This document shows positions 42,320-55,231 of a stretch of 64,000 bases of DNA, piece by piece. Origin of the DNA: Sphingobium estronivorans (GTDB lineage: Bacteria; Pseudomonadota; Alphaproteobacteria; Sphingomonadales; Sphingomonadaceae). A model generated the notes under the pieces. That model was not told the origin of the DNA. It made no database searches and saw nothing but the letters and a program-made list of their open reading frames with translations. The stretch spans positions 62,001-126,000 of the forward strand of contig NZ_LFCT01000015.1 in NCBI RefSeq assembly GCF_008692605.1, read 5' to 3'. Both the position numbers and the translations under genes were made by a program. Numbering within the stretch: position 1 is the stretch's first letter; each line of letters starts with the position of its first letter.

Positions 42320-44005
42320 TTATGCGGCGGGGCGCTTGAGCAGGCCGACGAGGATGGCGCTGACCAGCGTTCCGGCGACGATGGCGCCCGCATAGGCGGC
42401 GACATGGGTGACGGCGCCGGGGATGGGCAGGACGAACAGGCCGCCATGGGGCACCTTGAGTTCGACGCCCGCGCCCATGGAGATGGCGCCCGCAATGGCG
42501 GAGCCTGCCATCAGCGCCGGGATGACGCGCAGCGGATCGCGGGCGGCGAAGGGGATGGCGCCCTCCGTCACGAAGGCGAGGCCCAGGACGGCGGCGGCGC
42601 CGCTGGCTTCGCGCTCCTCCAGCGTGAAGCGGTTGCGGAACAGGCGGGTGGCGAGCGCGACCGCCAGCGGCGGGGTCATGCCCGCGGCCATGGTGGCGGC
42701 CATGGGGGTGTAGACCTGGGCGGAGATCAGGCCGACGGAGAAGGCATAGCTCGCCTTGTTGACCGGGCCGCCCATGTCGAAGGCCATCATCGCGCCGAGG
42801 ATCAACCCCAGCAGCAGCGCGCTCGATCCCTGCATGGCGCGCAGCCAGTCCGTCAGGAAGGCCAGCGCCATGGCGACCGGCGTGCCGACCGCGTAGATCA
42901 TCAAGAGGCCGGTGAGCAGGCTGCCGAGCAGCGGCAGGATCAGCACGGGCTTCAGGCCCTGAAGAGTCTTGGGAAGCTGGATCAGGCGGTTGAGGGCATC
43001 GACGCCATAGCCGGCGATGAAGCCCGCCGCGATGCCGCCGAGGAAGCCCGCGCCGAGATTGGCGGCCAGCATCCCGCCGATCATGCCGGGGGCTATGCCG
43101 GGGCGATCCGCGATGGAGAAGGCGATATAGCCCGCCAGCGCAGGCACGATCAGGGCGAAGCCGCCCTTGGCGCCGATCTGGAACAGGCTGTGGGCCAGCG
43201 TTCCGGCGGCGGCGTCATCATTGGCGTGGATGCCGCCCAGCGCGAAGGCCAGCGCTATCAGCAGGCCACCCGCCACCACGAAGGGCAGCATGAACGATAC
43301 GCCGGTCATGAGATGCTTGTAGGGACCGGCGCGTTCCTTGGTCATGGGCACGGTCGGCTCGGTGGGAACGCTCTGGAGCTTCGCCTCGCCAAGCGCGCGT
43401 TCGATCAGCTTCGCGCCGCCGGTGATGGCGGGCTTGGTGCTGGAGGCGAAGACGCGCTTGTCCGCGAAACGGCTGCGGTCGACTTCGCGGTCGGCGGCGA
43501 TCAGCACGATGTCGGCTGCGGCGATTTCTTCCGGTGTCAGGGGGTTGCCCGCGCCGACCGAGCCCTGGGTTTCGATGCGAATGGGATAGCCCAGTTGGCG
43601 CGCGCCTTCGGTCAGCCCTTCGGCGGCCATGAAGGTGTGGGCGATGCCGGTCGGGCAAGAGGTGACGGCGACGATGCGGGGGCCTGTCAGGGACGGGGCG
43701 AGCGGGGTCGCGCTGTCCCTTGCGCCGCCCCCGGCCAGCGCGGCGGCGGGGTCGGCCAGTACGGCCTGCGGCGTCAGGCGGCGGTGGGGGCGGGTTTCGG
43801 CGGGGCTGTCCGCGCCCTCCGGCGCGATGAGCAGGAGGTCGCCATCGGCATTGTCCGGCAGCGGGTTGATGACCCCCTGCGCCGTGCGCAGCTCGATCTC
43901 GATGGCGCGGCCCTCGGCCTGGGCGGCCTTGCGCAGCGCTTCCCCGGCAAGGACGCCGGTGACGCCGGATTCGCCAGCCTCCACGACCGCGAAAATCCTG
44001 CTCAT
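42320..44005 (-). CDS. fruA: PTS fructose transporter, EIIBC component
   Basis: A 561-residue membrane permease that imports fructose as fructose-1-phosphate. It has a degenerate EIIB-like domain (1-100), the active EIIB domain with the phospho-Cys in [20 protein letters not shown] (near residue 118), and an EIIC domain from about residue 225 with [34 protein letters not shown] and [20 protein letters not shown]. The IIB'-IIB-IIC order is that of E. coli FruA. The start at 44005 overlaps the fruK stop as ATGA. Confidence 0.95.
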   Translation of the reverse strand: MSRIFAVVEAGESGVTGVLAGEALRKAAQAEGRAIEIELRTAQGVINPLPDNADGDLLLIAPEGADSPAETRPHRRLTPQAVLADPAAALAGGGARDSATPLAPSLTGPRIVAVTSCPTGIAHTFMAAEGLTEGARQLGYPIRIETQGSVGAGNPLTPEEIAAADIVLIAADREVDRSRFADKRVFASSTKPAITGGAKLIERALGEAKLQSVPTEPTVPMTKERAGPYKHLMTGVSFMLPFVVAGGLLIALAFALGGIHANDDAAAGTLAHSLFQIGAKGGFALIVPALAGYIAFSIADRPGIAPGMIGGMLAANLGAGFLGGIAAGFIAGYGVDALNRLIQLPKTLQGLKPVLILPLLGSLLTGLLMIYAVGTPVAMALAFLTDWLRAMQGSSALLLGLILGAMMAFDMGGPVNKASYAFSVGLISAQVYTPMAATMAAGMTPPLAVALATRLFRNRFTLEEREASGAAAVLGLAFVTEGAIPFAARDPLRVIPALMAGSAIAGAISMGAGVELKVPHGGLFVLPIPGAVTHVAAYAGAIVAGTLVSAILVGLLKRPAA

Positions 44006-44936
44006 TGCTTCTCTCCTCCGAAGGCTTTCGTCTCGACTTGCGCGGCGAGGGCCTCGATTATGCTTTTGTCCGGCAGATGGGGGCCTGCGCGGCCCAATTT
44101 GCCGACGGCGAAGGCGGTGCACAGGCGAGCGATCCGCTCCAGTCCCGCGCCTTCGTCGAGGGCGGCGGCGAGGCCCGCGACCATGGCATCCCCCGCGCCA
44201 ACCGTGCTTTCGACGCGCTCCGCCGGCAAGCGCGCGTGCAGCGCTTCCTGACGGGTGAGGAACAATGCGCCCCGGTCGCCCATGGAAACGGCGATGAGGG
44301 CGACGCCGCGTTCGATCAAGCCGGTGGCGATGCGCTGCGGATCGTCGGGGCCGCCGTGCCATTCGGCCAGTTCATCGGCATTGGGCTTGAGGATGTCGGG
44401 CAGAATATCCGCCGCCAGCGCATGGCGGAGCGGTTCGCCGCTGCTGTCGAGCAGGACGCGGGCGCCCCTGGCCTTCAGTGCCGCGGTCAGGCGGGCGTAA
44501 ATGTCGGGCGGGCAGCCGGGGGGCAGGCTGCCGGACAGGATGACGAGGTCGCCACGGGTCGCCGCGGCTTCCAGCGCTGCCGTGAGCGTTTCCAGGCTCG
44601 CCGGGGTTGCGGGGGCGCCGTCCATGTTGATGTCGGTGGTGCCGCTGGGGTCCACCAGCTTCAGGTTGACGCGGGTGCTGCCGGGATGGCGCTGGCAACG
44701 GTCAGTGATCGGCTTGGCGGCGAACAGCGCGTCGAAGGGGGCGGCATTTTCCGCGCCCAGCAGGCCCATGGCCGTCACCGGCACACCCCAGTCGGCAAGG
44801 CAGCTGGCGACATTGATGCCCTTGCCGCCGGCATCCTGCCGCACGGCGCGGGCACGGTGGACGGCGCCGGGAAGGAGGCGGTCCAGCGTGACCGTCTGGT
44901 CGACGGCGGGATGGAGGGTGAGGGTCAGGACGGCCA

Positions 44937-44940
<4 letters not shown>
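44002..44940 (-). CDS. fruK: 1-phosphofructokinase
   Basis: A 312-residue PfkB-family kinase that phosphorylates fructose-1-phosphate to fructose-1,6-bisphosphate. Family features are [16 protein letters not shown] at the start, [18 protein letters not shown] (sugar-binding), [20 protein letters not shown], and the anion-hole and catalytic motif [20 protein letters not shown]. It overlaps both fruB and fruA by four bases. Two tandem ATGs (44940, 44937) are possible. Confidence 0.95.
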
Positions 44941-47465
<2,525 letters not shown>

Positions 47466-47484
47466 GACTTCCTCTCACTTCTTA

Positions 47485-47498
47485 AGAAAACGTTTTCT
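47485..47498. promoter_or_regulatory. LacI-type operator in the fruB promoter
   Basis: AGAAAACGTTTTCT is a perfect 14-bp palindrome with the central CG typical of LacI/GalR operators. On the minus strand it lies downstream of a TTGACA box (47512-47507), so a bound regulator would cover the promoter. The likely ligand-controlled repressor is encoded divergently at 47588. Only one copy is seen. Confidence 0.8.
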
Positions 47499-47506
47499 GA
47501 TTATTC

Positions 47507-47512
47507 TGTCAA
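47507..47512 (-). promoter_or_regulatory. -35 box of the fruBKA promoter
   Basis: On the minus strand TTGACA stands 42 bases before the first fruB start codon. About 17-18 bases further on is TTCTTA or a similar weak -10. The operator palindrome occupies most of the spacer. Confidence 0.55.
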
Positions 47513-47587
47513 GCGGCTTGCAAAACCGCCCAAGAATCGGCCATATTTCGACCATCCCAACGATAGGATGAGGAAAAGGATTTCCCT

Positions 47588-48592
47588 GTGAGCGTCGGAA
47601 TCAAGGATGTCGCCCGAGTCGCCGAAGTGTCGCCCGCCACCGTGTCGCGGGTGCTGTCGGGCCGGTCGGTCGATCCGGCGATGAAGGAACGGGTGCTGGC
47701 GGCGGTCCAATCGACCGGCTACCGGCCCAATCTGGCGGCGCGGCGGCTGCGTTCGAAGCACAGCAACACCATCGCCCTGATCGTGGCCGATATTCGCAAC
47801 CCCTTCTTCACCGCCGTGTCGCGGACGGTGGAGGACATCGCTTATGCGCGCGGCCAGCGGGTGATCCTGTGCAACACCGATGAGGACCCCGCCAAGGAGG
47901 CCATGTATCTGCAACTGATGCAGGAGGAACGGGTCACGGGGGTGATCCTGGCCCCGACCCGGCAAGGAGGCGACCGGGCGAAGATGAAGCTGGATTTCCC
48001 TGTCGTGCTGATCGACCGCGCCGGATCGGGGTGGACGCATGATCGGGTGGTTCTGGACAATGGCGCCATGGCGGCGATGCTGGTCGAGCATCTGCACGAA
48101 CAGGGCCACCGGCGGATCGCGGGGCTGTTCGGCGCGGCCAGTTCCACCGGCATCGAGCGGCGCGCAGGCTTCGAGCAGTCAGCGGCGGCCCTGGGCCTGG
48201 AGGCCGAAGCGCTGTCCGTCGTCCATGGGCCGGGCGAGGCCGAGCGGCGGGTGACGGACCTGCTGAACCGCGCCGATCCGCCCAGCGCGCTGATCGCCAG
48301 CAACGGCGTCATGCTGATGGCGGTGATGCGGGCCGTGCATGCGGCGGGGCGGTCGGTGCCGCAGGATGTGGCGCTGGCGGGCTTCGACAATGATGACTGG
48401 ATGGAACTGGTGGGCGGCGGCATCACCGTGATCGCGCAGCCGGTGGAGGAGATCGGTCGCACGGCGATGGCGATGCTGGTCGACCGGATCGACCATCCTC
48501 AGGCGGCGGCGCGCAAGGTCGTGCTGGCCGGAAAACTCATCGCGCGCGGCTCCAGCGCCGCGCCCGTCCGCACGAACAGGAAACAGGCATGA
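47588..48592 (+). CDS. LacI family regulator of the fructose operon
   Basis: A 334-residue regulator starting from GTG. The HTH and hinge helix are at the N-terminus: IKDVARVAEVSPATVSRVLS and YRPNLAARRLRSKHSNTIAL. The periplasmic-binding-protein-like ligand domain follows (VILCNTDEDPAKEAMYLQLM; VTGVILAPTRQGG; VALAGFDNDDWMELVGGGIT). It is divergent from fruB, with an AGAAAACGTTTTCT operator in between. By analogy with FruR/Cra it would respond to fructose-1-phosphate. The next gene overlaps its stop by 4 bases. Confidence 0.92.
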   Translation: MSVGIKDVARVAEVSPATVSRVLSGRSVDPAMKERVLAAVQSTGYRPNLAARRLRSKHSNTIALIVADIRNPFFTAVSRTVEDIAYARGQRVILCNTDEDPAKEAMYLQLMQEERVTGVILAPTRQGGDRAKMKLDFPVVLIDRAGSGWTHDRVVLDNGAMAAMLVEHLHEQGHRRIAGLFGAASSTGIERRAGFEQSAAALGLEAEALSVVHGPGEAERRVTDLLNRADPPSALIASNGVMLMAVMRAVHAAGRSVPQDVALAGFDNDDWMELVGGGITVIAQPVEEIGRTAMAMLVDRIDHPQAAARKVVLAGKLIARGSSAAPVRTNRKQA

Positions 48593-49428
48593 AGCCCCCG
48601 ATCGGCCGCGATACGCAATTGTGCATGTCCCTGTCCGCGCGCCCCGGCAATGCGGGGTCGCGGCTGCACAACCGGCTCTATGACCTGCTGGGGCTGGATT
48701 ATGTCTACAAGAGTTTCAGCACCACGGACCTGCCTGCGGCCATTGGCGGCATCCGGGCGTTGGGGATCAGGGGCTGCGCCATTTCCATGCCGTTCAAGGA
48801 GGCGGTGATCCCGCTGATCGACGGGCTGGCGGAATCGGCGCGGGCGATCGAGAGCGTGAACACCATCGTCAACGATGACGGCGTGCTGACCGGCTATAAC
48901 ACCGACTATGCGGCGGTGCGCGATCTGCTGAAGCGGCGGATGCCCAAGCCCCTGCCCTTCCTGCTGCGCGGGAGCGGCGGCATGGCGAAGGCCGTGGCGG
49001 CGGCGCTGCGCGATGCGGGGTTCGGCGATGGCGTCATCGTCGCGCGCCATGAAGCGGCGGGCCGGGCGCTGGCGGAGCCATATGGCTATGCGTGGCGGAC
49101 GGATGTGCCCGAAACCGCTGCGCCCCTGCTCATCAATGCGACGCCGCTGGGCATGGAGGGGGCGGATAGCGAGGCGCTGGCCTTTCCGCCAGAGTTGATC
49201 GCGGCCTGCGACACCGCCTTCGACGTGGTGGCCTTGCCCGTCGAGACGCCCTTTGTCCGGGCCGCGCGGGCGGCGGGCAAGGCCGTCATTTCCGGCGGCG
49301 AAGTGATTGTGCTCCAGGCGGTCGAGCAGTTCGCGCTCTATACCGGCATCCGTCCTTCACGCGAACAGGTGCAGGAAGCGACGCGGTTTGCGCATGGCGC
49401 GGAGGTCGCGGCCAGCCTCGATGCGTGA
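48589..49428 (+). CDS. Shikimate 5-dehydrogenase-like protein
   Basis: A 279-residue AroE-family protein. The substrate-binding part keeps MSLSARPGNAGSRLHNRLYD (the S-L-S motif), the catalytic Lys in ISMPFKEAVIPLID and Asp in GVLTGYNTDYAAVRDLL. The NADP domain has LRGSGGMAKAVAAALRDAG in place of the usual G-A-G-G-A. A C-terminal segment VIVLQAVEQFALYTG is present. It is coupled to the LacI regulator by ATGA overlap, unusual for a housekeeping aroE, and is more likely a paralogue with a different substrate (YdiB- or quinate-type). The function is uncertain. Confidence 0.82.
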   Translation: MKPPIGRDTQLCMSLSARPGNAGSRLHNRLYDLLGLDYVYKSFSTTDLPAAIGGIRALGIRGCAISMPFKEAVIPLIDGLAESARAIESVNTIVNDDGVLTGYNTDYAAVRDLLKRRMPKPLPFLLRGSGGMAKAVAAALRDAGFGDGVIVARHEAAGRALAEPYGYAWRTDVPETAAPLLINATPLGMEGADSEALAFPPELIAACDTAFDVVALPVETPFVRAARAAGKAVISGGEVIVLQAVEQFALYTGIRPSREQVQEATRFAHGAEVAASLDA

Positions 49429-49561
49429 ACGGGTCATCCTCCGTCCCGTCCGCGTCGCGAATTGGCGCTTTTCTGTTGCCGTTCCGGCGGCTACGGCGTT
49501 CGCCAATTCCTTGCATGGCGTGCGTCCGCCCGCCATTCCCTCTTGAGCGAGTATAGCGCCT

Positions 49562-50569
49562 ATGCAGTCCGTCACCCTGACCCGTTTCCTGATCGAGCAG
49601 CAGCGCGAGGCCAATGCCATCCCGTCCGAGCTGCGCCTGCTGATCGAAACCGTCGCCCGCGCCTGCAAGACGATCTGCCACAGCGTGTCCAAGGGCGCGC
49701 TGGGCGAAGTGCTCGGCAGCCTGGGCAGCGAGAATGTTCAGGGCGAGGTTCAGAAGAAGCTGGACGTGATCGCCAATGAACTGCTGCTGGACGCCAATGA
49801 ATGGGGCGGGCATCTCGCCGCCATGGCGTCGGAGGAGATGGAGACGATCCATCGCATCCCCAACCGCTATCCCAAGGGCGAATATCTGATGATGTTCGAT
49901 CCGATCGACGGGTCCAGCAATATCGACGTCGACCTGAGCGTCGGCACCATCTTTTCCGTGCTGAAGGCGCCGGAGGAATGTTCAGGCCGCGAAGTGACGG
50001 AGCAGGACTTCCTCCAGCCCGGCACGCAGCAGGTCGCGGCGGGCTATGCGATCTACGGGCCGCAGACGCTGCTGGTGCTGACGGTCGGCACGGGCGTCTA
50101 CGAATTCACGCTGGACCGCGAGATCGGGTCGTGGCGGATGACCGACGGGCCGATGCAGATGCCGCAGGGCAATGCCGAATTCGCCATCAACATGGCGCGG
50201 CGGCGGCAATGGTCGCCGGGCATCGCCCGCTATATCGAGGAACGCATCCAGGGGACCGAGGGGCCGCTGGGCAAGGATTACAACATGCGCTGGACCGCTT
50301 CGATGGTGGCGGACGTGCATCGCATCCTGAAGCGGGGCGGCATCTTCCTCTATCCCGCCGATCATCGCGAAGCCGGCAAGGCGCGGCTGCGGCTGATGTA
50401 TGAGGCGAACCCCATGTCCTTCCTGGTCGAGCAGGCCGGCGGCGCGGCCAGCAACGGCTTCGACCGGATCATGGAAGTGACGCCCACCGGACTGCACCAG
50501 CGCGTCGGCGTCGTGCTGGGCGACCGGGCCGAGGTGGAGACGGTGATCGCTTACGGCCGGCAGGGATAA
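49562..50569 (+). CDS. fbp: Fructose-1,6-bisphosphatase class 1
   Basis: A 335-residue gluconeogenic phosphatase. The metal and phosphate site is [20 protein letters not shown] (near residues 110-130), preceded by [11 protein letters not shown] and followed by [20 protein letters not shown] and GGAASNG. It hydrolyses the fructose-1,6-bisphosphate that the FruK reaction makes, which suits its position by the fru genes, although it has its own 133-base upstream gap. Growth on gluconeogenic or Entner-Doudoroff substrates needs it. Confidence 0.96.
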   Translation: MQSVTLTRFLIEQQREANAIPSELRLLIETVARACKTICHSVSKGALGEVLGSLGSENVQGEVQKKLDVIANELLLDANEWGGHLAAMASEEMETIHRIPNRYPKGEYLMMFDPIDGSSNIDVDLSVGTIFSVLKAPEECSGREVTEQDFLQPGTQQVAAGYAIYGPQTLLVLTVGTGVYEFTLDREIGSWRMTDGPMQMPQGNAEFAINMARRRQWSPGIARYIEERIQGTEGPLGKDYNMRWTASMVADVHRILKRGGIFLYPADHREAGKARLRLMYEANPMSFLVEQAGGAASNGFDRIMEVTPTGLHQRVGVVLGDRAEVETVIAYGRQG

Positions 50570-50616
50570 GGATCGATTTCCCCCGTTCCTGCATGGGCGG
50601 GAACGGGGGAAGGAGT

Positions 50617-52147
<1,531 letters not shown>

Positions 52148-52151
<4 letters not shown>

Positions 52152-52597
52152 TGCATCCGCACCGATGCGGAGCCGCTGAGCGCGATCCCCTGGGCCGACC
52201 ATCTGGTGCCGGGCGCGAGCTTGGCGAACATCGGCATATAGGTCCCCGTAATGCCAATCGCGACATAGCGCGATATCTGCTGACCGTCCGGGCATGGGTC
52301 GGACGCGCTCTGGACGCCGTTGCACAGCAGGGTCTTGGTGATGTTGACATTGCCGGTCGCGACGCCCGCCGCGGCGGCCGCATCGGCTTTCAGATTATCG
52401 GTGCCATAGGCCGCGCCATTGATGCCCGCGGCGGTCGCCATCTGCGCCGTGCGCTCGGCCGCGCGCTGCAAGCCGATCTTCGCCTTGAAGGCCATGGCGA
52501 CATCCGCCGCCATGAAGGTCAGCAGCGCCAGCGCCGGCAGGACAATCGCCAGTTCGACGGTGCTGGTGCCGGACTGGTTCGAGGCAAGACGCTGCAT
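52148..52597 (-). CDS. TadE/TadF-like pilus assembly protein
   Basis: A 149-residue protein starting MQRLASNQSGTSTVELAIVL, again a short leader followed by G-T-S-T-V-E-L (processing site) and a membrane helix (PALALLTFMAADVAMAFKAK). The periplasmic part contains two cysteines (LLCNGVQSASDPCPDGQ). It forms, with 51771-52151, a pair of TadE-type minor pseudopilins downstream of the TadG-like gene. Confidence 0.86.
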
Positions 52598-52598
52598 G

Positions 52599-53846
52599 TC
52601 AGCCGACCAGCTTGACCAGCGAACCGGTGATCGGCGTGGTGCCCGTCCCGGCGCATTGATTGACGATCTGGCTGTTGCCGGTGAAAATGACGCGACGGCT
52701 GACCATCTTTATGCATTTGGTGGTCATGCCCGCCGTGCCGTTGAATTGCAGCTCCTGCGACGGGAAATAGATGGCGCCCTGATAGGAGGAACTGGAATTG
52801 CCGTTGATCTTGTTGGTGGCCGAATCCAGCGCGCGCCGGTCCTGGTAGAAGAGGACGCCGGAATAGGTGTCGCTGGTCGGCGCCGACAGGTTGATCGTCG
52901 CGCCGCCGTTAATGTCCACCGTGGCGATCTGGCTGGGATTGGTGGCGGCATTGCTGCTGGTCAGGATGATGGTGACGCCGGTGCCGTTGATGACCGCCTG
53001 CGCATTGGCGCTGAAGCTGCTGCCATCGACATAATAGGTGCCGGGCGCCATGTTCAGCGTGCCCTTGATGTCAAAGCCCTTGTAGCAGCCGGGCCCGATC
53101 GAGCTGCTGCCGTTCGGATTGACGCTGACCTTGCCCGAACAGCCGGAGACGCTGGGCGTCGGCAGCGCGGCATAGGGGTCCGGCTGGGGGATGGTATAGG
53201 GCAGCAGCGTGGTCGGCGCGACATAGTTGGAACTGGATTGCAGACCGCCGACCGCCGCGACCGGGTTGGCCGTCACCGTGCTGCTGCCGCCCGCCGAAAC
53301 CGCGTTGGACGAGCGCGAATTGGTGGCGATGCCGCAGCCCAGATCGACCGTGGCGTTGCCCTGAAGGGTGATGCCCACCGCGCTCGTTTTTTCGAGCGAG
53401 ACGATGCAATATTCGCCCTGACTGATGACCGCCGCCGTCGCATCGCCGGAAATGACCGGCGCCTTCACCCCCAGCATCTTGGAAAAGGGCAGGTCCCGCG
53501 TGGTTTGCAGCACCACGCGCACCGCGCTGTTATTGCCGGCATAGGCGCCTGCGGTGGGAGCGTTTTCGATGGTCGGCGTCTGCGACAGGGTGACCAGCGA
53601 CAGGCGATTGATGTCGGACGTCGCGCTGGCCGATGCACTGAAACCCTGCGCCAGCGCATAGGCCCCGGCAAGAGCGGCGCTATCCGCCTGGCGCTGAATC
53701 TGCCGCTTCCACAAGGTCCATTGCACGGTATCGGTCGCCAGACCGGCCGCGCCGACCAATATGGGCATGGATGCAGCCGCCATCATCAGGACATTGCCCG
53801 TCCTGTCGCGCAGCAATCGCCCCATCGACCCGCCGACCATTCCCAT
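52599..53846 (-). CDS. TadG-like Flp pilus assembly protein
   Basis: A 415-residue protein starting MGMVGGSMGRLLRDRTGNVL, with the Tad-domain N-terminus (D-R-T-G-N-V-L-M-M-A-A-A) and a membrane helix (ASMPILVGAAGLATDTVQWT). It is followed by KRQIQRQADSAALAGAYALA, characteristic of TadG. The long periplasmic part is rich in Ser, Thr and Gly (beta-helical or adhesin-like). No von Willebrand A motif is evident. It is the first gene of the three-gene set and is preceded by the AT-rich island at 53900-54130. Confidence 0.85.
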   Translation of the reverse strand: MGMVGGSMGRLLRDRTGNVLMMAAASMPILVGAAGLATDTVQWTLWKRQIQRQADSAALAGAYALAQGFSASASATSDINRLSLVTLSQTPTIENAPTAGAYAGNNSAVRVVLQTTRDLPFSKMLGVKAPVISGDATAAVISQGEYCIVSLEKTSAVGITLQGNATVDLGCGIATNSRSSNAVSAGGSSTVTANPVAAVGGLQSSSNYVAPTTLLPYTIPQPDPYAALPTPSVSGCSGKVSVNPNGSSSIGPGCYKGFDIKGTLNMAPGTYYVDGSSFSANAQAVINGTGVTIILTSSNAATNPSQIATVDINGGATINLSAPTSDTYSGVLFYQDRRALDSATNKINGNSSSSYQGAIYFPSQELQFNGTAGMTTKCIKMVSRRVIFTGNSQIVNQCAGTGTTPITGSLVKLVG

Positions 53847-53899
53847 TCCCTTTCTGAGCGCAAGGCATCGTCAGACCAGGGAAGGGGTTTAAATATTGT

Positions 53900-54130
53900 C
53901 GGTTAATAAAATCTTATTTCTTGATTTAAATCAGGTCTACTTTAAAGTATATATCTTACGATATACATAATAAATCCAATAATTTATCGAGACTTATGGT
54001 CATTACTTCACGATCAATAATGGCATAAATCCTTAATATACAAAAATATCGCGAATGATTTGGAAGTTAAATTTTCCATTTTTTTCATCAATATGGAATT
54101 ATTGCTCGACCTAAAGGGAAACGATCTGAG
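53900..54130. other. AT-rich intergenic island upstream of the tadG-like genes
   Basis: This stretch is strongly AT-rich (for example GATATACATAATAAATCC and GGAAGTTAAATTTTCCATTT), in sharp contrast to the surrounding high-GC DNA. The 500-base gap 53847-54346 holds no convincing gene; a 35-codon open frame near 54094-54201 is too weak to call. It probably contains the promoter for the pilus genes and possibly binding sites for nucleoid proteins. Confidence 0.7.
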
Positions 54131-54346
54131 GATCATGGCGATATTCGTGAAAGATTTCTCTACCGATGACATGTGCGGCAATATCATCGCGTCAATCTGA
54201 TCGAGGAAGGCGGCGTCGCCCGCCCTGTGTCGCCCGCTTCCCCCATCGGCATTTTTTCTATAGTTTGTCCCGGCGGTTATTGCCGGGGCGACTCGAAAAT
54301 GCCGAGTTCATAGGCTGCGAGCGCCTGCATTTGTGGGAGAGGGCTT

Positions 54347-55231
54347 GTGCCGGTTGCGGTAGCCATCGCCATGCTTGTCATCGGCTCGGTAGCCTTTCAC
54401 CTGTTCAGTCCCTGGTGGCGCACGCCCATCGCATCCAATTGGGGATCGATCGATTCCGCGCTCGACGTGACGCTGTGGATTTGCGCGGCCGCTTTTGTCG
54501 GGCTGAACCTGTTCCTCGCATGGGCGCTGGTCAAATATCGCCATCGCCCGGAATATCGGGGGCTGGGGTACAAGGCGCATTATGAGCCGGAAAATCCTTC
54601 GCTGGAGAAGCGGCTGACGCTCTGGACCGCCATCGGCATCGCCGGGATGCTGGCGCCGGGTCTCGCCGCATGGGGCAAATATGTGTCGGTGCCCAAGGAC
54701 GCCACCGTGATCGAGGCGGTCGGCCAGCAATGGCAATGGTCCTTCCGCTATCCCGGACCCGATGGCGTGCTGGGCGCGGCGGGGGTCAAGTTCATCACGC
54801 CGGACAATGGGCTGGGGCTCGATCCGCTCGACCCCTATGGCCGCGACGATCTGGTGGTCGAGGGCGGCGATCTGCATCTGGCGGTCGGCAAGCCGGTGAA
54901 GATCGTGCTGCGGTCCAAGGATGTGCTGCACGATTTCTACGTGCCGGAATTCCGCGCGAAGATGGACATGGTGCCCGGCATCGTCACCTATTTCTGGCTG
55001 ACGCCGATCAGGACGGGCACGTTCGACATTCTCTGCGCCGAACTGTGCGGCACGGGCCACCATGCCATGCGCGGCAAGGTGGTGGTGGACACGCCCAGGG
55101 CTTTTGCGGCGTGGCAGGCGCAGCAGACCAGCTTCAACCAGATTTTGGCGGAAGCGCCGCCGGCCGCGATGTCGATCCTGATCCTCAAGGCTAATGCCTG
55201 CTCTACGCCCACCTCCTGGAGCATTCGCTGA
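54347..55231 (+). CDS. coxM: Cytochrome c oxidase subunit II, CoxM-type
   Basis: A 294-residue protein from a GTG start with a GGGAGAGGG site. Two membrane helices in the first 120 residues are followed by the cupredoxin domain. The aromatic patch is in GQQWQWSFRYPG, and the CuA site in FDILCAELCGTGHHAMRGKV, which keeps both Cys, the Glu, His and Met ligands. It is the first gene of the oxidase operon and overlaps subunit I by one base (TGATG). The C-terminus (LILKANACSTPTSWSIR) is unusual and could hide a late frameshift. Confidence 0.9.
   Translation: MPVAVAIAMLVIGSVAFHLFSPWWRTPIASNWGSIDSALDVTLWICAAAFVGLNLFLAWALVKYRHRPEYRGLGYKAHYEPENPSLEKRLTLWTAIGIAGMLAPGLAAWGKYVSVPKDATVIEAVGQQWQWSFRYPGPDGVLGAAGVKFITPDNGLGLDPLDPYGRDDLVVEGGDLHLAVGKPVKIVLRSKDVLHDFYVPEFRAKMDMVPGIVTYFWLTPIRTGTFDILCAELCGTGHHAMRGKVVVDTPRAFAAWQAQQTSFNQILAEAPPAAMSILILKANACSTPTSWSIR

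Noticed and set aside
54094..54201. 35-codon open frame (MELLLDLKGNDLRIMAIFVK...) in the AT-rich island
   Set aside because: Too short to judge, no clear ribosome site, and partly outside the island; could be real but is not supported.
54267..54286. CCCGGC/GCCGGG hairpin in the coxM leader as a riboswitch
   Set aside because: A six-base stem with a short loop is expected by chance in this composition, and no known family matches.
54166..54585. 139-codon plus-strand frame before and inside coxM
   Set aside because: It overlaps the well-supported coxM in another frame and is rich in Arg, Cys and His, as expected for a shadow.
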